From Phycisphaerales bacterium UBA6054 (GTDB lineage Bacteria; Planctomycetota; Phycisphaerae; Phycisphaerales; UBA1924): a stretch of 33,491 nucleotides of DNA. Where the stretch lies: assembly GCA_002429045.1 (NCBI GenBank), contig DIYM01000100.1:9126-42616 (forward strand). Direction: 5' to 3'. Both the position numbers and the translations under genes were made by a program. Shown one piece after another: positions 24,281 to 33,231 of this stretch (its first letter is position 1; each line of letters opens with the position of its first letter). The notes below the pieces were generated by a model. The model had not been told where the DNA came from and searched no databases. It saw only the letters and a program-made list of their open reading frames with translations.

Positions 24281-26052
24281 GGCGATGCCGCCCGCGGCGG
24301 CATGCTGACCCCGGCGCGATCCTCGGTCTCTTCCAGGCGTAGGTCCACGAGCGACGGCTCGATCGTGGTCCGCCCTCCCCAGGTCGAGAGCTTGGGCTCG
24401 ACGATCGCTTCGACGCCCGCCCCCGGCGGGATGAGATCGGCGTGCTGTGACCAGTTCCATCCGACCACCCTCACGCCCGGGCCACCGGGCGGAACCAGCT
24501 GGAATGAGGCGTGATCGCCGCGTGCGCCGAACACCTTCGGCGGACCGCTCAGGCGTCCGCCCACACGGAGCCGGACCCGGGGGTTGCCCGCACCGAAAGG
24601 CGCGAGGCGTCCGATCTGGTCCACGTCCCGGACGCTCAGTTCGGCGAGATCCGCCCGCGCGTCGTACCGGACACTCGGGACCATGTCGTCCGGTCCGAGC
24701 CGGCTCCGAGCGAACCCGAGCACGCCGGCGCTGAACCGCTCGAACCGGGCGCTCTCGCACGCCATGCCGGCGGCCATGTCGTGACCGCCGAAACGCGAGA
24801 GGGCGTCCGAGCAGTGCTCCAACGCCTCATGGAGGTTGAATCCATCGATGCTGCGTCCCGAGCCTTTGCACAACTCTCCGTCGTCCTGCATCAGGATCAC
24901 GGGACGCCCGTACCGCTCGACGAGCCTGGAGCACGCGATCCCGATCACCCCGGGGTGCCAGTCCGGGTGGCGCAGCACGATGGCCCGGCACGAATCGCCC
25001 GTCATGCCCTCTGCTTCGGCCATCGAGCAGGCCTGCTCGACGATGCGCTGCTCGACCGCGCGTCGTTCGTTGTTCAGGCCCGAGAGCTGCTCGGCGAGCT
25101 GCTGGGCGCGCCGGGCGTCCGCTTCGGTGAGCAGCTCGAGCGCTTCGCGTGCGTGACCGAGCCGACCCACCGCGTTGAGCCTGGGCGCGAGCCGGAAACC
25201 GACGTCCTCCGCGTCGACCTTGTCCGAGTCGAGCCCCGAGGCGTGGATCAGCGCTCGCAGCCCGGGGTTCGACGAGCGGGCGATGTTGAGCAGCCCGAAA
25301 CGGGCGATCGCCCGGTTCTCGTTGCGCAGGGGCACGATGTCCGCGATCGTGCCCAGTGCCGCCAGCCCAAGCAGGTCGAGCAGCAGCGCCCGGCTGGTCT
25401 CTGACACGGTCCGATGGCCCGCGTGCATGGTCGCCATCCGCCAGGCCAGCTTGTAAGCCACCCCGGCGCCGCACAGCTCACCCCAGGGGTATCCCGATCC
25501 CGGGCGCCGGGGGTGGACGACCGCGAACGCGTCGGGCAGGGCCTCTGGGTTGGCCGGCGGGTTATGGTGATCGGTGATGATCAGGTCCACGCCGAGCTCG
25601 CGGGCGAGGGCCGCGGGCTCATGGGCCGTGATCCCGCAATCCACCGAGACGATCAGCCCCGCCCCGTCCGACGCCAGCGATCGGACCGCTCCGGGGTTCA
25701 GCCCGTACCCCTCTTCGACCCGGTGGGGGATGTAGCCTCGCACATCGGCCCGGGGAGCCAGCGAGCGGATCATGTGGATCAGGATGGCCGACGCGGTGAC
25801 GCCGTCGACGTCGTAATCCCCGAAGACGACGATCGGTTCGCCGGACTCGGCCGCGTCGAGGATCCTCCGGGCGGCACGGTCGGCGTCCGGCAGCAGGCTC
25901 GGATCGTGCAACTGCTTGAGCGTCGGATCGACGAATCCGGCGATCTCCCCGGGCTCGTGCCCTCGGACCGTGAGGATCCGTTCGATCAGCGGGACCAGGG
26001 CCGAGCGGGGGGCGTCGGCGTCGGGCGACCGGGGCAGCCACCGCTTGGTCAT
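24238..26052 (-). CDS. recJ: Single-stranded-DNA exonuclease RecJ
   Basis: This 604-residue DHH-family 5'-3' exonuclease acts on single-stranded DNA in recombination and mismatch or base-excision repair. The motifs are complete: FGDYDVDGVTAS (77-88) with D79, D81 and D83; SVDCGI with D138; TDHHN (160-164); and H180. The DHHA1 domain carries GSGRSIDGFNLHEAL and GGHDMAAGM. A C-terminal OB-fold region follows (about 480-580). ATG 26052 is chosen because GGAGG lies 8 nt upstream and the product begins TKRWLPR, as is usual. A longer frame to 26148 would overlap the divergent adenosyltransferase promoter. It overlaps the TPR gene tail to tail. Confidence 0.96.
   Translation of the reverse strand: MTKRWLPRSPDADAPRSALVPLIERILTVRGHEPGEIAGFVDPTLKQLHDPSLLPDADRAARRILDAAESGEPIVVFGDYDVDGVTASAILIHMIRSLAPRADVRGYIPHRVEEGYGLNPGAVRSLASDGAGLIVSVDCGITAHEPAALARELGVDLIITDHHNPPANPEALPDAFAVVHPRRPGSGYPWGELCGAGVAYKLAWRMATMHAGHRTVSETSRALLLDLLGLAALGTIADIVPLRNENRAIARFGLLNIARSSNPGLRALIHASGLDSDKVDAEDVGFRLAPRLNAVGRLGHAREALELLTEADARRAQQLAEQLSGLNNERRAVEQRIVEQACSMAEAEGMTGDSCRAIVLRHPDWHPGVIGIACSRLVERYGRPVILMQDDGELCKGSGRSIDGFNLHEALEHCSDALSRFGGHDMAAGMACESARFERFSAGVLGFARSRLGPDDMVPSVRYDARADLAELSVRDVDQIGRLAPFGAGNPRVRLRVGGRLSGPPKVFGARGDHASFQLVPPGGPGVRVVGWNWSQHADLIPPGAGVEAIVEPKLSTWGGRTTIEPSLVDLRLEETEDRAGVSMPPRAASPHSVGADANVPDRS
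24285..24303. other. Hairpin just after the TPR gene stop
   Basis: An 8-bp stem ATGCCGCC/GGCGGCAT with a 3-nt loop begins 5 nt after the TPR-gene stop, inside the recJ 3' coding end. No T-run follows. It may protect or partly terminate the TPR transcript. Confidence 0.35.
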
Positions 26053-26134
26053 CCCGCGGACCTCCGCGTGCTCGGGATGGGCGTACGGCTCAGACAAACT
26101 GGCTCCGGCGGTGGGGGCGGGTGCCACGCCGTCA

Positions 26135-26140
26135 TAGACT
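26135..26140 (+). promoter_or_regulatory. Candidate -10 hexamer TAGACT for the cobalamin adenosyltransferase
   Basis: TAGACT ends 10 nt before the ATG at 26151, giving a leader of only a few nucleotides. No Shine-Dalgarno sequence is present in that gap. Confidence 0.35.
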
Positions 26141-26150
26141 CTCGGCACCG

Positions 26151-26765
26151 ATGGTCAAGCTTACCAAAATCTATACGCGGTCGGGCGACGACGGGCGGAC
26201 CATGCTCGGGTCCGGCGCCCGCGTTCCCAAGGATGACCTCCGCGTCGAGGCGTACGGGACGGTCGATGAGGCCAACGCCTTGCTCGGGATGTCGGTCCTG
26301 GCCTGCGAGCCCGAACTGCCCGGCGTGGCGGCGTCGCTCCGGACGCTCCAGCACGATCTGTTCGATGTCGGCGCGGACCTCTGCACCCCGATCGACGCGG
26401 ACGAGGAGCCGGGCTCGAGGCTCCGCATCCAGGCGGAGCAGACGAAGGCGCTCGAGGACCTGATCGACGAGCACAACGCCGGGCTGGCCCCCCTGACGAG
26501 CTTTGTGCTCCCGGGCGGCTCCGCGGCATCGTGTGCGCTCCACGCCGCGAGGACCGTCACACGCCGGGCCGAACGTCTCGTGTCCGCCTTGATCAATCAC
26601 GAGCCGGACCGCACCAACACAGAGACGATGAAGTACCTCAACCGCTTGAGCGATCTGCTGTTCGTGCTGGCACGGGTCGCCAACGGCAACGGCTCGCGGG
26701 ATGTGCTCTGGCAGCCGGGCAAGAACCGCGGTCGACCCGGCACGGAAGACGATTCGAGCGATTGA
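26151..26765 (+). CDS. PduO-type cob(I)alamin adenosyltransferase
   Basis: This 204-residue enzyme transfers the adenosyl group of ATP to cob(I)alamin to make coenzyme B12. Seen: the N-terminal ATP site TKIYTRSGDDGRT (5-17), the motif VEAYGTVDEANALLG (32-46), LPGGSAASCALHAARTVTRRAER, and LNRLSDLLFVLARVAN near the end. All are typical of the PduO/MMAB family. Cytoplasmic. It is followed after 19 nt by the first SpoIIE-type phosphatase on the same strand, so the three genes may be one transcript. No cobalamin riboswitch is visible upstream. Confidence 0.95.
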   Translation: MVKLTKIYTRSGDDGRTMLGSGARVPKDDLRVEAYGTVDEANALLGMSVLACEPELPGVAASLRTLQHDLFDVGADLCTPIDADEEPGSRLRIQAEQTKALEDLIDEHNAGLAPLTSFVLPGGSAASCALHAARTVTRRAERLVSALINHEPDRTNTETMKYLNRLSDLLFVLARVANGNGSRDVLWQPGKNRGRPGTEDDSSD

Positions 26766-26784
26766 GCACCCGGACGCGGACACG

Positions 26785-28212
26785 ATGAGCGACGCACCCG
26801 TGACACCACGCCGCCGGATCTCCGACCGGGCCGAGCAGCCCGGGCCGCACGGCTATGTCGAGTCCCCGGGAGAGCTGCGTCTCCTGGCGATGTGGTACAT
26901 CGGTCTCACGGTCCTCATCGAGGGCGTGCTCATCCTCACACGCTGGGTGCTGCTGCCGAGCATCGAGCGGTCGACGGGCGTGGCACCCGCCATGTCGCTG
27001 CGGAGCGGGCTGGCGCTCGAGGCCGCCTGGATCGCGCTGTATCTCGGTGCAGCGGTGGCGGTGCTGTTCGCCTCGCTCACGCCCCGTTGGATCGTGAGGA
27101 CCACCCTGCTGCTCGCGCTCGCGTCGGCGATGATCGCGTTGATCCGGCGCGCCACCGGCATCGATCCGGAGCCGGGCGGGCACGCCCTCGCCACGATGCT
27201 GATCGTGCACACGGCCGGCGCCTCGATGCTGCCCTGGTCCCCGCGTCAATCGATGATCGTCGCCGCGCTCTGGGCGGGCGCGTCGATCACGAGCATTTTC
27301 TTTGTCGAAAGCCTCGGCGATGTTTCTGTCGCGGCGGGCGTGTTCGCGTCGCTCGCGGTCACGGTCCCGGGGACGATGGTCGCGTTCTTCCGATCCTCGC
27401 GGATGCGTGACCGGTTCACGCTCCGATCGCTCGAAGACCGCTTCGCGCGTGTCCGCGAGGAACTGACCGCAGCCCGCCAGATCCACGAGGGAGCGTTCCC
27501 GTCGCCGAGGGTTTCCGGGCAGATCCGGTTCTCGTACGAGTATCGCCCGATGAGCCTGATCGGCGGCGATTACGTCTTCGCGTCTTGCGACGACCCCGGA
27601 GACCCCGGCTCGGCGGTGAGCCTCGTTCTCCTTGATGTCACCGGGCACGGCATCCCCGCGGCGTTGACCGTGAATCGGCTCCAGGGCGAACTCGCACGCC
27701 TGACCGCGGAGGATCCGCGGATCGGCGCGGGCGATGTGCTCGAGCGACTCAACCGGTACGTGTATCTGACGATGGGGGATCAGAGCGTCTTCGTGACCGC
27801 GATCTCGCTGCGGGCCGATCCGTCGACGTCCTCCGTGCAGATCGCCAACGCGGGCCACCCTCCCCTGCTGATCAAGCGTGCCAACGGGACGATCGACACC
27901 ATCGGTGCCACCGCGACGGTACTGGGAGCGATCAGCCCCGATGAGTACCGCTCGAAATCGACGACGGTCGATTTCGGCCCCGACGACTCGTTGATCATGT
28001 TCACCGACGGCGTGACCGAAGCCAGGGACGCCGAGGGAGCGATGTTCGGGATCCGGGGGGTCACCGGCGTGATCGTCTCCGGTCGTCCCACCACGTCGGA
28101 CCGCTGGCCCGAACTGATTGCCTCCGCGGTCGAAAAACACCACCCTGGCGATCCGACAGACGATACCCTGATCGTTGAGTTGTACCGGGTTCGCAGCGGA
28201 GGCGCCTTGTGA
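26785..28212 (+). CDS. Membrane SpoIIE-type (PP2C) serine phosphatase, copy 1
   Basis: This 475-residue protein has a polar N-terminus (1-30), about six membrane helices (33-202), a short helical linker (about 205-235, LEDRFARVREELTAARQIH) and a PP2C/SpoIIE domain (about 235-470). Metal-binding aspartates are in GGDY (D262), LLDVTGHG (D284), FTDGVTEA and DDTLIVEL. Such enzymes dephosphorylate Ser/Thr on partner proteins, often anti-anti-sigma factors. The membrane part is likely the sensor. The start is ATG 26785, with only a weak ribosome site. Its stop overlaps the start of a paralogue (GTGA), so the two are coupled. No STAS or HPK-like kinase gene is nearby. Confidence 0.9.
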   Translation: MSDAPVTPRRRISDRAEQPGPHGYVESPGELRLLAMWYIGLTVLIEGVLILTRWVLLPSIERSTGVAPAMSLRSGLALEAAWIALYLGAAVAVLFASLTPRWIVRTTLLLALASAMIALIRRATGIDPEPGGHALATMLIVHTAGASMLPWSPRQSMIVAALWAGASITSIFFVESLGDVSVAAGVFASLAVTVPGTMVAFFRSSRMRDRFTLRSLEDRFARVREELTAARQIHEGAFPSPRVSGQIRFSYEYRPMSLIGGDYVFASCDDPGDPGSAVSLVLLDVTGHGIPAALTVNRLQGELARLTAEDPRIGAGDVLERLNRYVYLTMGDQSVFVTAISLRADPSTSSVQIANAGHPPLLIKRANGTIDTIGATATVLGAISPDEYRSKSTTVDFGPDDSLIMFTDGVTEARDAEGAMFGIRGVTGVIVSGRPTTSDRWPELIASAVEKHHPGDPTDDTLIVELYRVRSGGAL

Positions 28213-29699
28213 GTCGATCTGGCGGGTTTGAGACAACGGAGTTCCGGCGCACGTTCTCGATCGAGACGGACCGGCTGCTCCGCCGACGCTTGGCCTGGTT
28301 CGCGTCGGTCTGGGGGGGGTTGGGGATCCTCGGCATCCTGTCGTTGGTGCTGACCGCGTTGTTCACGGACGACAAGCTTGTGCGCGATTTCCTGTTCGGC
28401 ACCCAGGGGGACTGGAGGCAGGTGTTCCCACCGGCGGGCCTTCTGGGATGGATCGGCATCTACGGAACGGCCCTGTTCGTCGTCGCCGTGAAACGGAACC
28501 TCCCGACGCAGTTCCTGGTCAGACTCTCGCTGCTGCTGATCGTGTTCGACGGGCTGTTCGCGCTGGCCGCCCGGATCGGCGAGGTCCCCTTCCACGAGGT
28601 GTTCTACAACCTGTTCTACTTCTGGCTCGCCCACCTGATCGCGTGCATGGTGTTCCCTTGGACCGTCCGCCAAGCGCTGATCCCGATCGCGATGATCCTC
28701 CCGCTGAGCTTTGCCTCGAAGATGCTGATCGAAGGCGGGAACCTCGGCGGGAGCATCGCCTCGAGCCTGTGGGTGCTGCTGTGCATGACCCCGGGCGTGA
28801 TCAACTGCGGGCTCCGGCAATCCCAGCGCGTGCAGAAGGCCAGCAACCGGTTCCTGCACAAACGGTACGGGATGCTCCGCCAGGAACTCGCGTACGCCCG
28901 CCAGGTGCACGAGGCTCTCTTCCCCGAGACCAAGCCGGAGGGTGATCTGCGCTTCTCCTACAAGTACGAGCCCATGCGTCAGATCGGCGGCGACTACCTC
29001 TACGCCAAGGTCACCGAGGAGGACGGACGCGAGAGCATCAGCGTCGCGCTCATCGATGTGACCGGGCACGGCATCCCCGCCGCGCTGACCGTCAACCGGC
29101 TGCATGGAGAGATTGATCTTAGGTTCGCCGAGCAGCCCGACATCGGGCCCGGCGAGTTGCTCCGTGTCCTGAATCGGTACATCGCGTTGACGCTCGCCAA
29201 GCACTCGATCTTCGCGACCGCGGTGTGCTTCAAGATCGATTCCGAATCGGGCGAGATCCGGTACGCGTCTGGCGGGCACCCCCCGTCGTTCATCCGGGGC
29301 ATCGACGGCACACTCCGTGAGCTCGACCCGACCTCCTTCGTGCTCGGCGCCTGCCCGGACGCGGATTTCGACCCGGGCGAACGGACCGTTGAGTTCCACG
29401 AGGGCGATTCGCTCATCGCGTACACCGACGGCGCGATCGAAGCCAAGTCGCCCGAGGGCAAGATGCTCCGCATGGACGGGCTCCGCGGCCTCCTTGCGAG
29501 CAAACCAACGCCGGGTTACCCGGGAGGTCTCGGCAGCTGGTCCGAGCGGATCCTGACCGAGGTGACCAACTTCAGGGGCGGCCTGCCCCCGGAAGACGAC
29601 ACCCTGGCGATCGAGATCTACCGGGCGGTCCGGGTCGACGGGGCGGCCGGCGGCAGCTCCATGACCGAAGCCGCCGATGCGTCGGTCGCGCAGGCCTGA
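28209..29699 (+). CDS. Membrane SpoIIE-type (PP2C) serine phosphatase, copy 2
   Basis: This 496-residue paralogue of the preceding gene has the same plan: a basic N-terminus, about six membrane helices (30-200), a linker with FLHKRYGMLRQELAYARQVHEALFPE and a PP2C/SpoIIE domain (about 238-480). The GGDY aspartate falls at residue 262, the same number as in copy 1, followed by LIDVTGHG (D283), YTDGAIEA and EDDTLAIEIY. The catalytic domains are clearly related, while the membrane parts have diverged, so each may sense a different signal. The GTG start overlaps the upstream stop by 4 nt. The gene ends with a short Ser/Ala-rich tail, 6 nt from the convergent MazG-like stop. Confidence 0.92.
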   Translation: MSRSGGFETTEFRRTFSIETDRLLRRRLAWFASVWGGLGILGILSLVLTALFTDDKLVRDFLFGTQGDWRQVFPPAGLLGWIGIYGTALFVVAVKRNLPTQFLVRLSLLLIVFDGLFALAARIGEVPFHEVFYNLFYFWLAHLIACMVFPWTVRQALIPIAMILPLSFASKMLIEGGNLGGSIASSLWVLLCMTPGVINCGLRQSQRVQKASNRFLHKRYGMLRQELAYARQVHEALFPETKPEGDLRFSYKYEPMRQIGGDYLYAKVTEEDGRESISVALIDVTGHGIPAALTVNRLHGEIDLRFAEQPDIGPGELLRVLNRYIALTLAKHSIFATAVCFKIDSESGEIRYASGGHPPSFIRGIDGTLRELDPTSFVLGACPDADFDPGERTVEFHEGDSLIAYTDGAIEAKSPEGKMLRMDGLRGLLASKPTPGYPGGLGSWSERILTEVTNFRGGLPPEDDTLAIEIYRAVRVDGAAGGSSMTEAADASVAQA

Positions 29700-29705
29700 C
29701 CGGGA

Positions 29706-30041
29706 TCAGTCCTTCACGCCCTCGACGAGACCGGGTGTGGTGTACTTGCTCAGGCAGGCCTCGAGATCGACATGATTGATGTTCGCCAGGGTCGCGAGCC
29801 AGGCGAGGACGTCGGCGAACTCCTCTTCGAGGTTGGCCCTCTCTTCGGGCGTCGGGGGGCGTTTGGGTCGGTTGTTGGCGGCCAGGGCGGTCGCCAGCTC
29901 CCCGAACTCCTCCGCGAGGTACAGGAACGTGCCCGCGGTCCCCCGGGCCGAGTCGGTCGCGAAGTACCGCTCGCGGATGAGGCCCTGGAGCCCGCGGATG
30001 GTCATGGGGCTCGGGGGATCGGCGGGTGCTGACTCGGTCAT
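29706..30041 (-). CDS. MazG-like nucleotide pyrophosphohydrolase
   Basis: This 111-residue all-alpha protein of the MazG/dUTPase-like NTP-PPase group hydrolyses nucleoside triphosphates to monophosphates. The metal-binding pattern is present: YLAEEFGELATAL (E-E-x2-E) and LEEEFADVLAWLATLAN (E-x2-D), as in single-domain MazG proteins. A house-cleaning role against unusual nucleotides is likely. ATG 30041 has no ribosome site, but TAGACT (30052-30047) lies exactly 5 nt upstream, which suggests a leaderless mRNA. ATG 30005 is an alternative start. It converges on the phosphatase pair and diverges from rpsL. Confidence 0.85.
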   Translation of the reverse strand: MTESAPADPPSPMTIRGLQGLIRERYFATDSARGTAGTFLYLAEEFGELATALAANNRPKRPPTPEERANLEEEFADVLAWLATLANINHVDLEACLSKYTTPGLVEGVKD

Positions 30042-30046
30042 GGGCC

Positions 30047-30052
30047 AGTCTA
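30047..30052 (-). promoter_or_regulatory. Predicted -10 hexamer TAGACT, leaderless start of MazG-like gene
   Basis: On the minus strand TAGACT is followed by 5 nt and then the ATG at 30041. No Shine-Dalgarno sequence fits in this gap. Confidence 0.4.
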
Positions 30053-30118
30053 GATCGGGCGGGGGAGGCTCGGGGGATCAGACCCCGAACCGATCTGCAC
30101 CCCGGGCGCCGCTGTCGC

Positions 30119-30146
30119 TTGCCATCGCCGCGGAGGGGGCTAGGAT
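30119..30146 (+). promoter_or_regulatory. Predicted promoter of rpsL-rpsG
   Basis: TTGCCA (30119-30124) and TAGGAT (30141-30146) are separated by 16 nt. Transcription should start near 30153, with a leader of about 114 nt before rpsL. Confidence 0.6.
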
Positions 30147-30201
30147 TCAGACCCGGTCGAGGCGACCGGACGGGCCCTGTCTCTGTGGAGAGTCAGAGCC
30201 T

Positions 30202-30238
30202 ACCGATCGCGAAGACCGAACAGACGAACCGATCGCGA
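30202..30238 (+). repeat. Direct repeat in the rpsL leader
   Basis: The 11-mer ACCGATCGCGA occurs at 30202-30212 and again at 30228-30238, 26 nt apart, in the predicted 5' leader. It could be an RNA or protein regulatory site. No function is known. Confidence 0.5.
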
Positions 30239-30266
30239 GGATCGGGAACCACGGACCGAGCCAACC

Positions 30267-30641
<375 letters not shown>

Positions 30642-30758
30642 TCCAGTCAATCGATATGGCGGGCCCGCGTGGGTCCGCTTTTTCATTCGGCAAGTAATCG
30701 GCAGTTCGCCGGTGAACAGAGCCGGGTCACCCCGGCAGATGAGCCCAGGAGTCTCAGC

Positions 30759-31253
30759 ATGGCAGGCCGCATCACCGCTTCGGAATCGCAGCTCCGCCCG
30801 GATCCGCGTTTCAACGACAAGGTCCTCGCGAAGTTCATCAACTGCGTCATGCAGGACGGCAAGAAATCCGTCGCGCAGCGCGTGATCTATAACTCGCTCG
30901 ATGAGATCGAAGAGCGTCTCAAGAAGAACACGGAAGAGGGCGCCCCGGAGAACGCGCTCGGCGTCTTCCACCAGGCGATCTCGAACGTGAAGCCCTACGT
31001 CGAAGTCCGCAGCAAGCGCATCGGTGGTGCGAACTACCAGGTGCCTTTGCCGGTCAAGGCGGGCCGTCAGCAGTCGCTGGCGTTCCGCTGGATCATCTCG
31101 GCCGCCCGTTCCGAAAAGGGCCGCCCGATGCACCTGAAGATGGCCGACGAGCTCTGGGCCGCCGCCCGGGGCGAGGGCAAGGCGATGAACACCCGCGACC
31201 AGACCCACCGCATGGCCGAGGCCAACAAGGCGTTCGCCCACTTCGCCAAGTGA
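30759..31253 (+). CDS. rpsG: 30S ribosomal protein S7
   Basis: This 164-residue protein nucleates assembly of the 30S head. Motifs: DPRFNDKVLAKFINCVMQDGKKSVAQ near the N-terminus, VEVRSKRIGGANYQVP and RGEGKAMNTRDQTHRMAEANKAFAHF at the end. It is slightly longer than the usual 156 residues because of a few extra residues in the EERLKKNTEEGAPEN helix region. ATG 30759 has AGGAG 7 nt upstream. It follows rpsL by 117 nt and is closed by a strong terminator, so fusA and tuf are not part of this transcript. Confidence 0.98.
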   Translation: MAGRITASESQLRPDPRFNDKVLAKFINCVMQDGKKSVAQRVIYNSLDEIEERLKKNTEEGAPENALGVFHQAISNVKPYVEVRSKRIGGANYQVPLPVKAGRQQSLAFRWIISAARSEKGRPMHLKMADELWAAARGEGKAMNTRDQTHRMAEANKAFAHFAK

Positions 31254-31281
31254 GCCGATCCGGTATCCGACGCCCGAACGG

Positions 31282-31309
31282 GCCCGGGGCTGCCGCCCCG
31301 GGCTTTTTT
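31282..31309 (+). terminator. Intrinsic terminator of rpsL-rpsG
   Basis: The 9-bp stem GCCCGGGGC/GCCCCGGGC encloses a TGCC loop and is followed directly by six T residues. It lies 28 nt after the rpsG stop. This is one of the strongest terminators in the window. Confidence 0.95.
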
Positions 31310-31353
31310 CATGCGATCGCGGGCCCACACGAACCGCTGGGCGCCCGGGCTCA

Positions 31354-31359
31354 TACGTA
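31354..31359 (+). promoter_or_regulatory. Predicted -10 hexamer TACGTA, leaderless start
   Basis: TACGTA is followed by 5 nt and then the ATG at 31365. No ribosome site is seen. The spacing is the same as at 3687 and 30047. Confidence 0.35.
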
Positions 31360-31364
31360 GCGGC

Positions 31365-32579
31365 ATGACGACGGACCCGCAGCCGCATACCCGATGGGTG
31401 ACCTTGTGGGCCACGCTGGTGCTCCTGAGTTCGTTGGCGAACATCGGCGCGTGGGTCTGGCATCTCGGGGGGGTGGTTCGCGTCGCGAGCAACGTGGCCT
31501 GGTTGTTCGGGTTGCCGGGGTGGGTTCCGCTGTACGCGCTCGGGATGCGGGGAATCCGAGACCATCCGGGCGGCATCATCGCCGCGAACGCGATCGCGTG
31601 GGCGTGCTGGCTGGCGGGCTTGGCCGTGGTCTTGGCGGTACGCCGGTATCTTCATCGATCCGATGAGAGCACGCGGCCCGAACCGGGCGAGCCGGACCTG
31701 TCCCGGCGCCGATTCCTGGCCAACGCCGGCGCAGGCTCGCTCGGGGTGGGGTTCGTCGGAGCGCCGGTGTACGGTGCTTGCATCGAGCCGGGCATGCTGC
31801 GGACACGGCGCTACTCGATCGCGATCGATGGCCTGCCGGCGGCACTCGATGGTCTCAGGGTCGTGCAGTTCGCCGATCCGCACCTGGGGCCTCGTGTCCC
31901 GGCCGCGACCATCGAGGCGGCGGTGGCTGCGGCGATCGAACTCGCCCCGGATCTGGTCGTGCTCAACGGCGATTATGTCGCCGACGGGACGCGGGAGATC
32001 GAACGGGTCGCGTCGCTCATCGAGCCTCTGGCGGACGCGGCGGCGATCGGGGCGGTGGGGGTCCTCGGCAATCACGATTGGTGGGCCAACGGGCCGCTGG
32101 TCCGAGACGCGATGCGGGCCCGGGGTGTCCGGATGATCGACAACCACCGCCTGTGGATCGATGCGGGCTCGAAGCGGTTGAGTCAGACGCCCGTCCGGGA
32201 AGGGCTCGCGGTGGTGGGGCTCGGGGACCTGACGGAGGACGACACGGACCTCGGGCGTGCGTTCGGTGGGGTCGGGGGATCGACGCCCCGTCTTGTGGTC
32301 ACCCACCAGCCCGACACCGCGGAGTTGGAGGAACTCGGAGCAGAGCACGGGCCGAGGATGGACCTGATGCTGTGCGGGCACACGCACGGCGGGCAGGTGC
32401 GCATCCCGCTCGTGGGCACGCCGCTGATCCCGAGCGAGCACGGGCAGAAGTACGCGGGCGGGCTTGTCAGCGGGCCGAGTTGCCCGGTCATCGTATCGCG
32501 CGGGATCGGGATGTCCCTGCTGCCGGTGCGGGTTGGTGTTCCGCCCGAGATCTCGCTGATCACGCTGACCCGGGGATGA
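31365..32579 (+). CDS. Membrane calcineurin-like metallophosphoesterase
   Basis: This 404-residue protein has three membrane helices near the N-terminus (about 11-32, 41-61, 71-93). A Tat-like motif S-R-R-R-F-L (113-118) with a following hydrophobic stretch comes next. From about 150 it has a calcineurin-type phosphoesterase domain: FADPHLG (D171, H173), NGDY (D203), GNHDWW (N236, H237), VTHQPD and GHTHGGQV. It resembles the YkuE/YaeI group, which carry the domain outside the membrane and act on phosphodiester or pyrophosphate bonds, often in lipids. The substrate is not readable. The last 20 nt overlap the convergent GNAT gene. Confidence 0.88.
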   Translation: MTTDPQPHTRWVTLWATLVLLSSLANIGAWVWHLGGVVRVASNVAWLFGLPGWVPLYALGMRGIRDHPGGIIAANAIAWACWLAGLAVVLAVRRYLHRSDESTRPEPGEPDLSRRRFLANAGAGSLGVGFVGAPVYGACIEPGMLRTRRYSIAIDGLPAALDGLRVVQFADPHLGPRVPAATIEAAVAAAIELAPDLVVLNGDYVADGTREIERVASLIEPLADAAAIGAVGVLGNHDWWANGPLVRDAMRARGVRMIDNHRLWIDAGSKRLSQTPVREGLAVVGLGDLTEDDTDLGRAFGGVGGSTPRLVVTHQPDTAELEELGAEHGPRMDLMLCGHTHGGQVRIPLVGTPLIPSEHGQKYAGGLVSGPSCPVIVSRGIGMSLLPVRVGVPPEISLITLTRG

Positions 32580-33231
32580 TGCTGTGACGGGTGGTGTCCC
32601 ACTCGTTGGCCATGACCCCCCATCCGAGGCGATCGGTGGGACCGATGCCTTCGATGTAGTAGTCGTCGCGCTGGCGGACCTCGGGCGTCAGCCCGAGCTT
32701 CTCGGGCACGCGGGCCGAGGCGAGGTTTCCCGACGAGCAATAGACCCGGACACGCCTGAGACCCAGCCCGCCGGCGTCTTGATCGCCGAGTGCCCAGGAG
32801 AGCACCCTCCCGCATGCTTCCGTCGCGTAGCCGCGACCGACGCGATCGTGGCGGATCCAGTAACCCGTCTCGCATGACGCGGTATCGGCGCGGGCGTCGT
32901 GGACCCCGGTTCCGCCGACGAACGCGCCGCCGTCCTTCTCGAAGATGCCGATCCCTATGCCGGTGAACGCGGGGCCCGAACCGCGGGCCAGCATCTGCTC
33001 GGCGAGGTACTTGCTCGTGAACTCGACCGATGTGTGCCCGGAGGCCCATGGCATCCAGGGCAGCAGGTGCTCTCTGGAGTCGGCGATGACGCGGAAGACC
33101 TCGGGCGCGTCCTCGAGTCGGTACGAGCGGATCGTGAGCCGCTCGGTCTCCAGGGCGACGCTGATCGGATCGGGCGCCCGCCAGGCGAGGCCGCGGGACG
33201 GGAACGCGAGTTCGGAAGCGCAGCGGGTCAT
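32560..33231 (-). CDS. GNAT family N-acetyltransferase (RimJ/RimL type)
   Basis: This 223-residue protein transfers acetyl from acetyl-CoA to an amine. RimJ/RimL members modify N-termini of ribosomal and other proteins, but small-molecule targets also occur. Features: an N-terminal ALETERLTIRSYRLED (about 26-41), then PWMPWASGHTS, the acetyl-CoA loop RVGRGYATEA and the later NLASARVPEKLGL, which corresponds to the N-x2-S-x-R-x2-EKLGF motif. ATG 33231 is chosen because TATGGT (33243-33238) lies 6 nt upstream. It diverges from the ThiF-like gene, with only 28 nt between start codons. Confidence 0.88.
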   Translation of the reverse strand: MTRCASELAFPSRGLAWRAPDPISVALETERLTIRSYRLEDAPEVFRVIADSREHLLPWMPWASGHTSVEFTSKYLAEQMLARGSGPAFTGIGIGIFEKDGGAFVGGTGVHDARADTASCETGYWIRHDRVGRGYATEACGRVLSWALGDQDAGGLGLRRVRVYCSSGNLASARVPEKLGLTPEVRQRDDYYIEGIGPTDRLGWGVMANEWDTTRHSIIPGSA

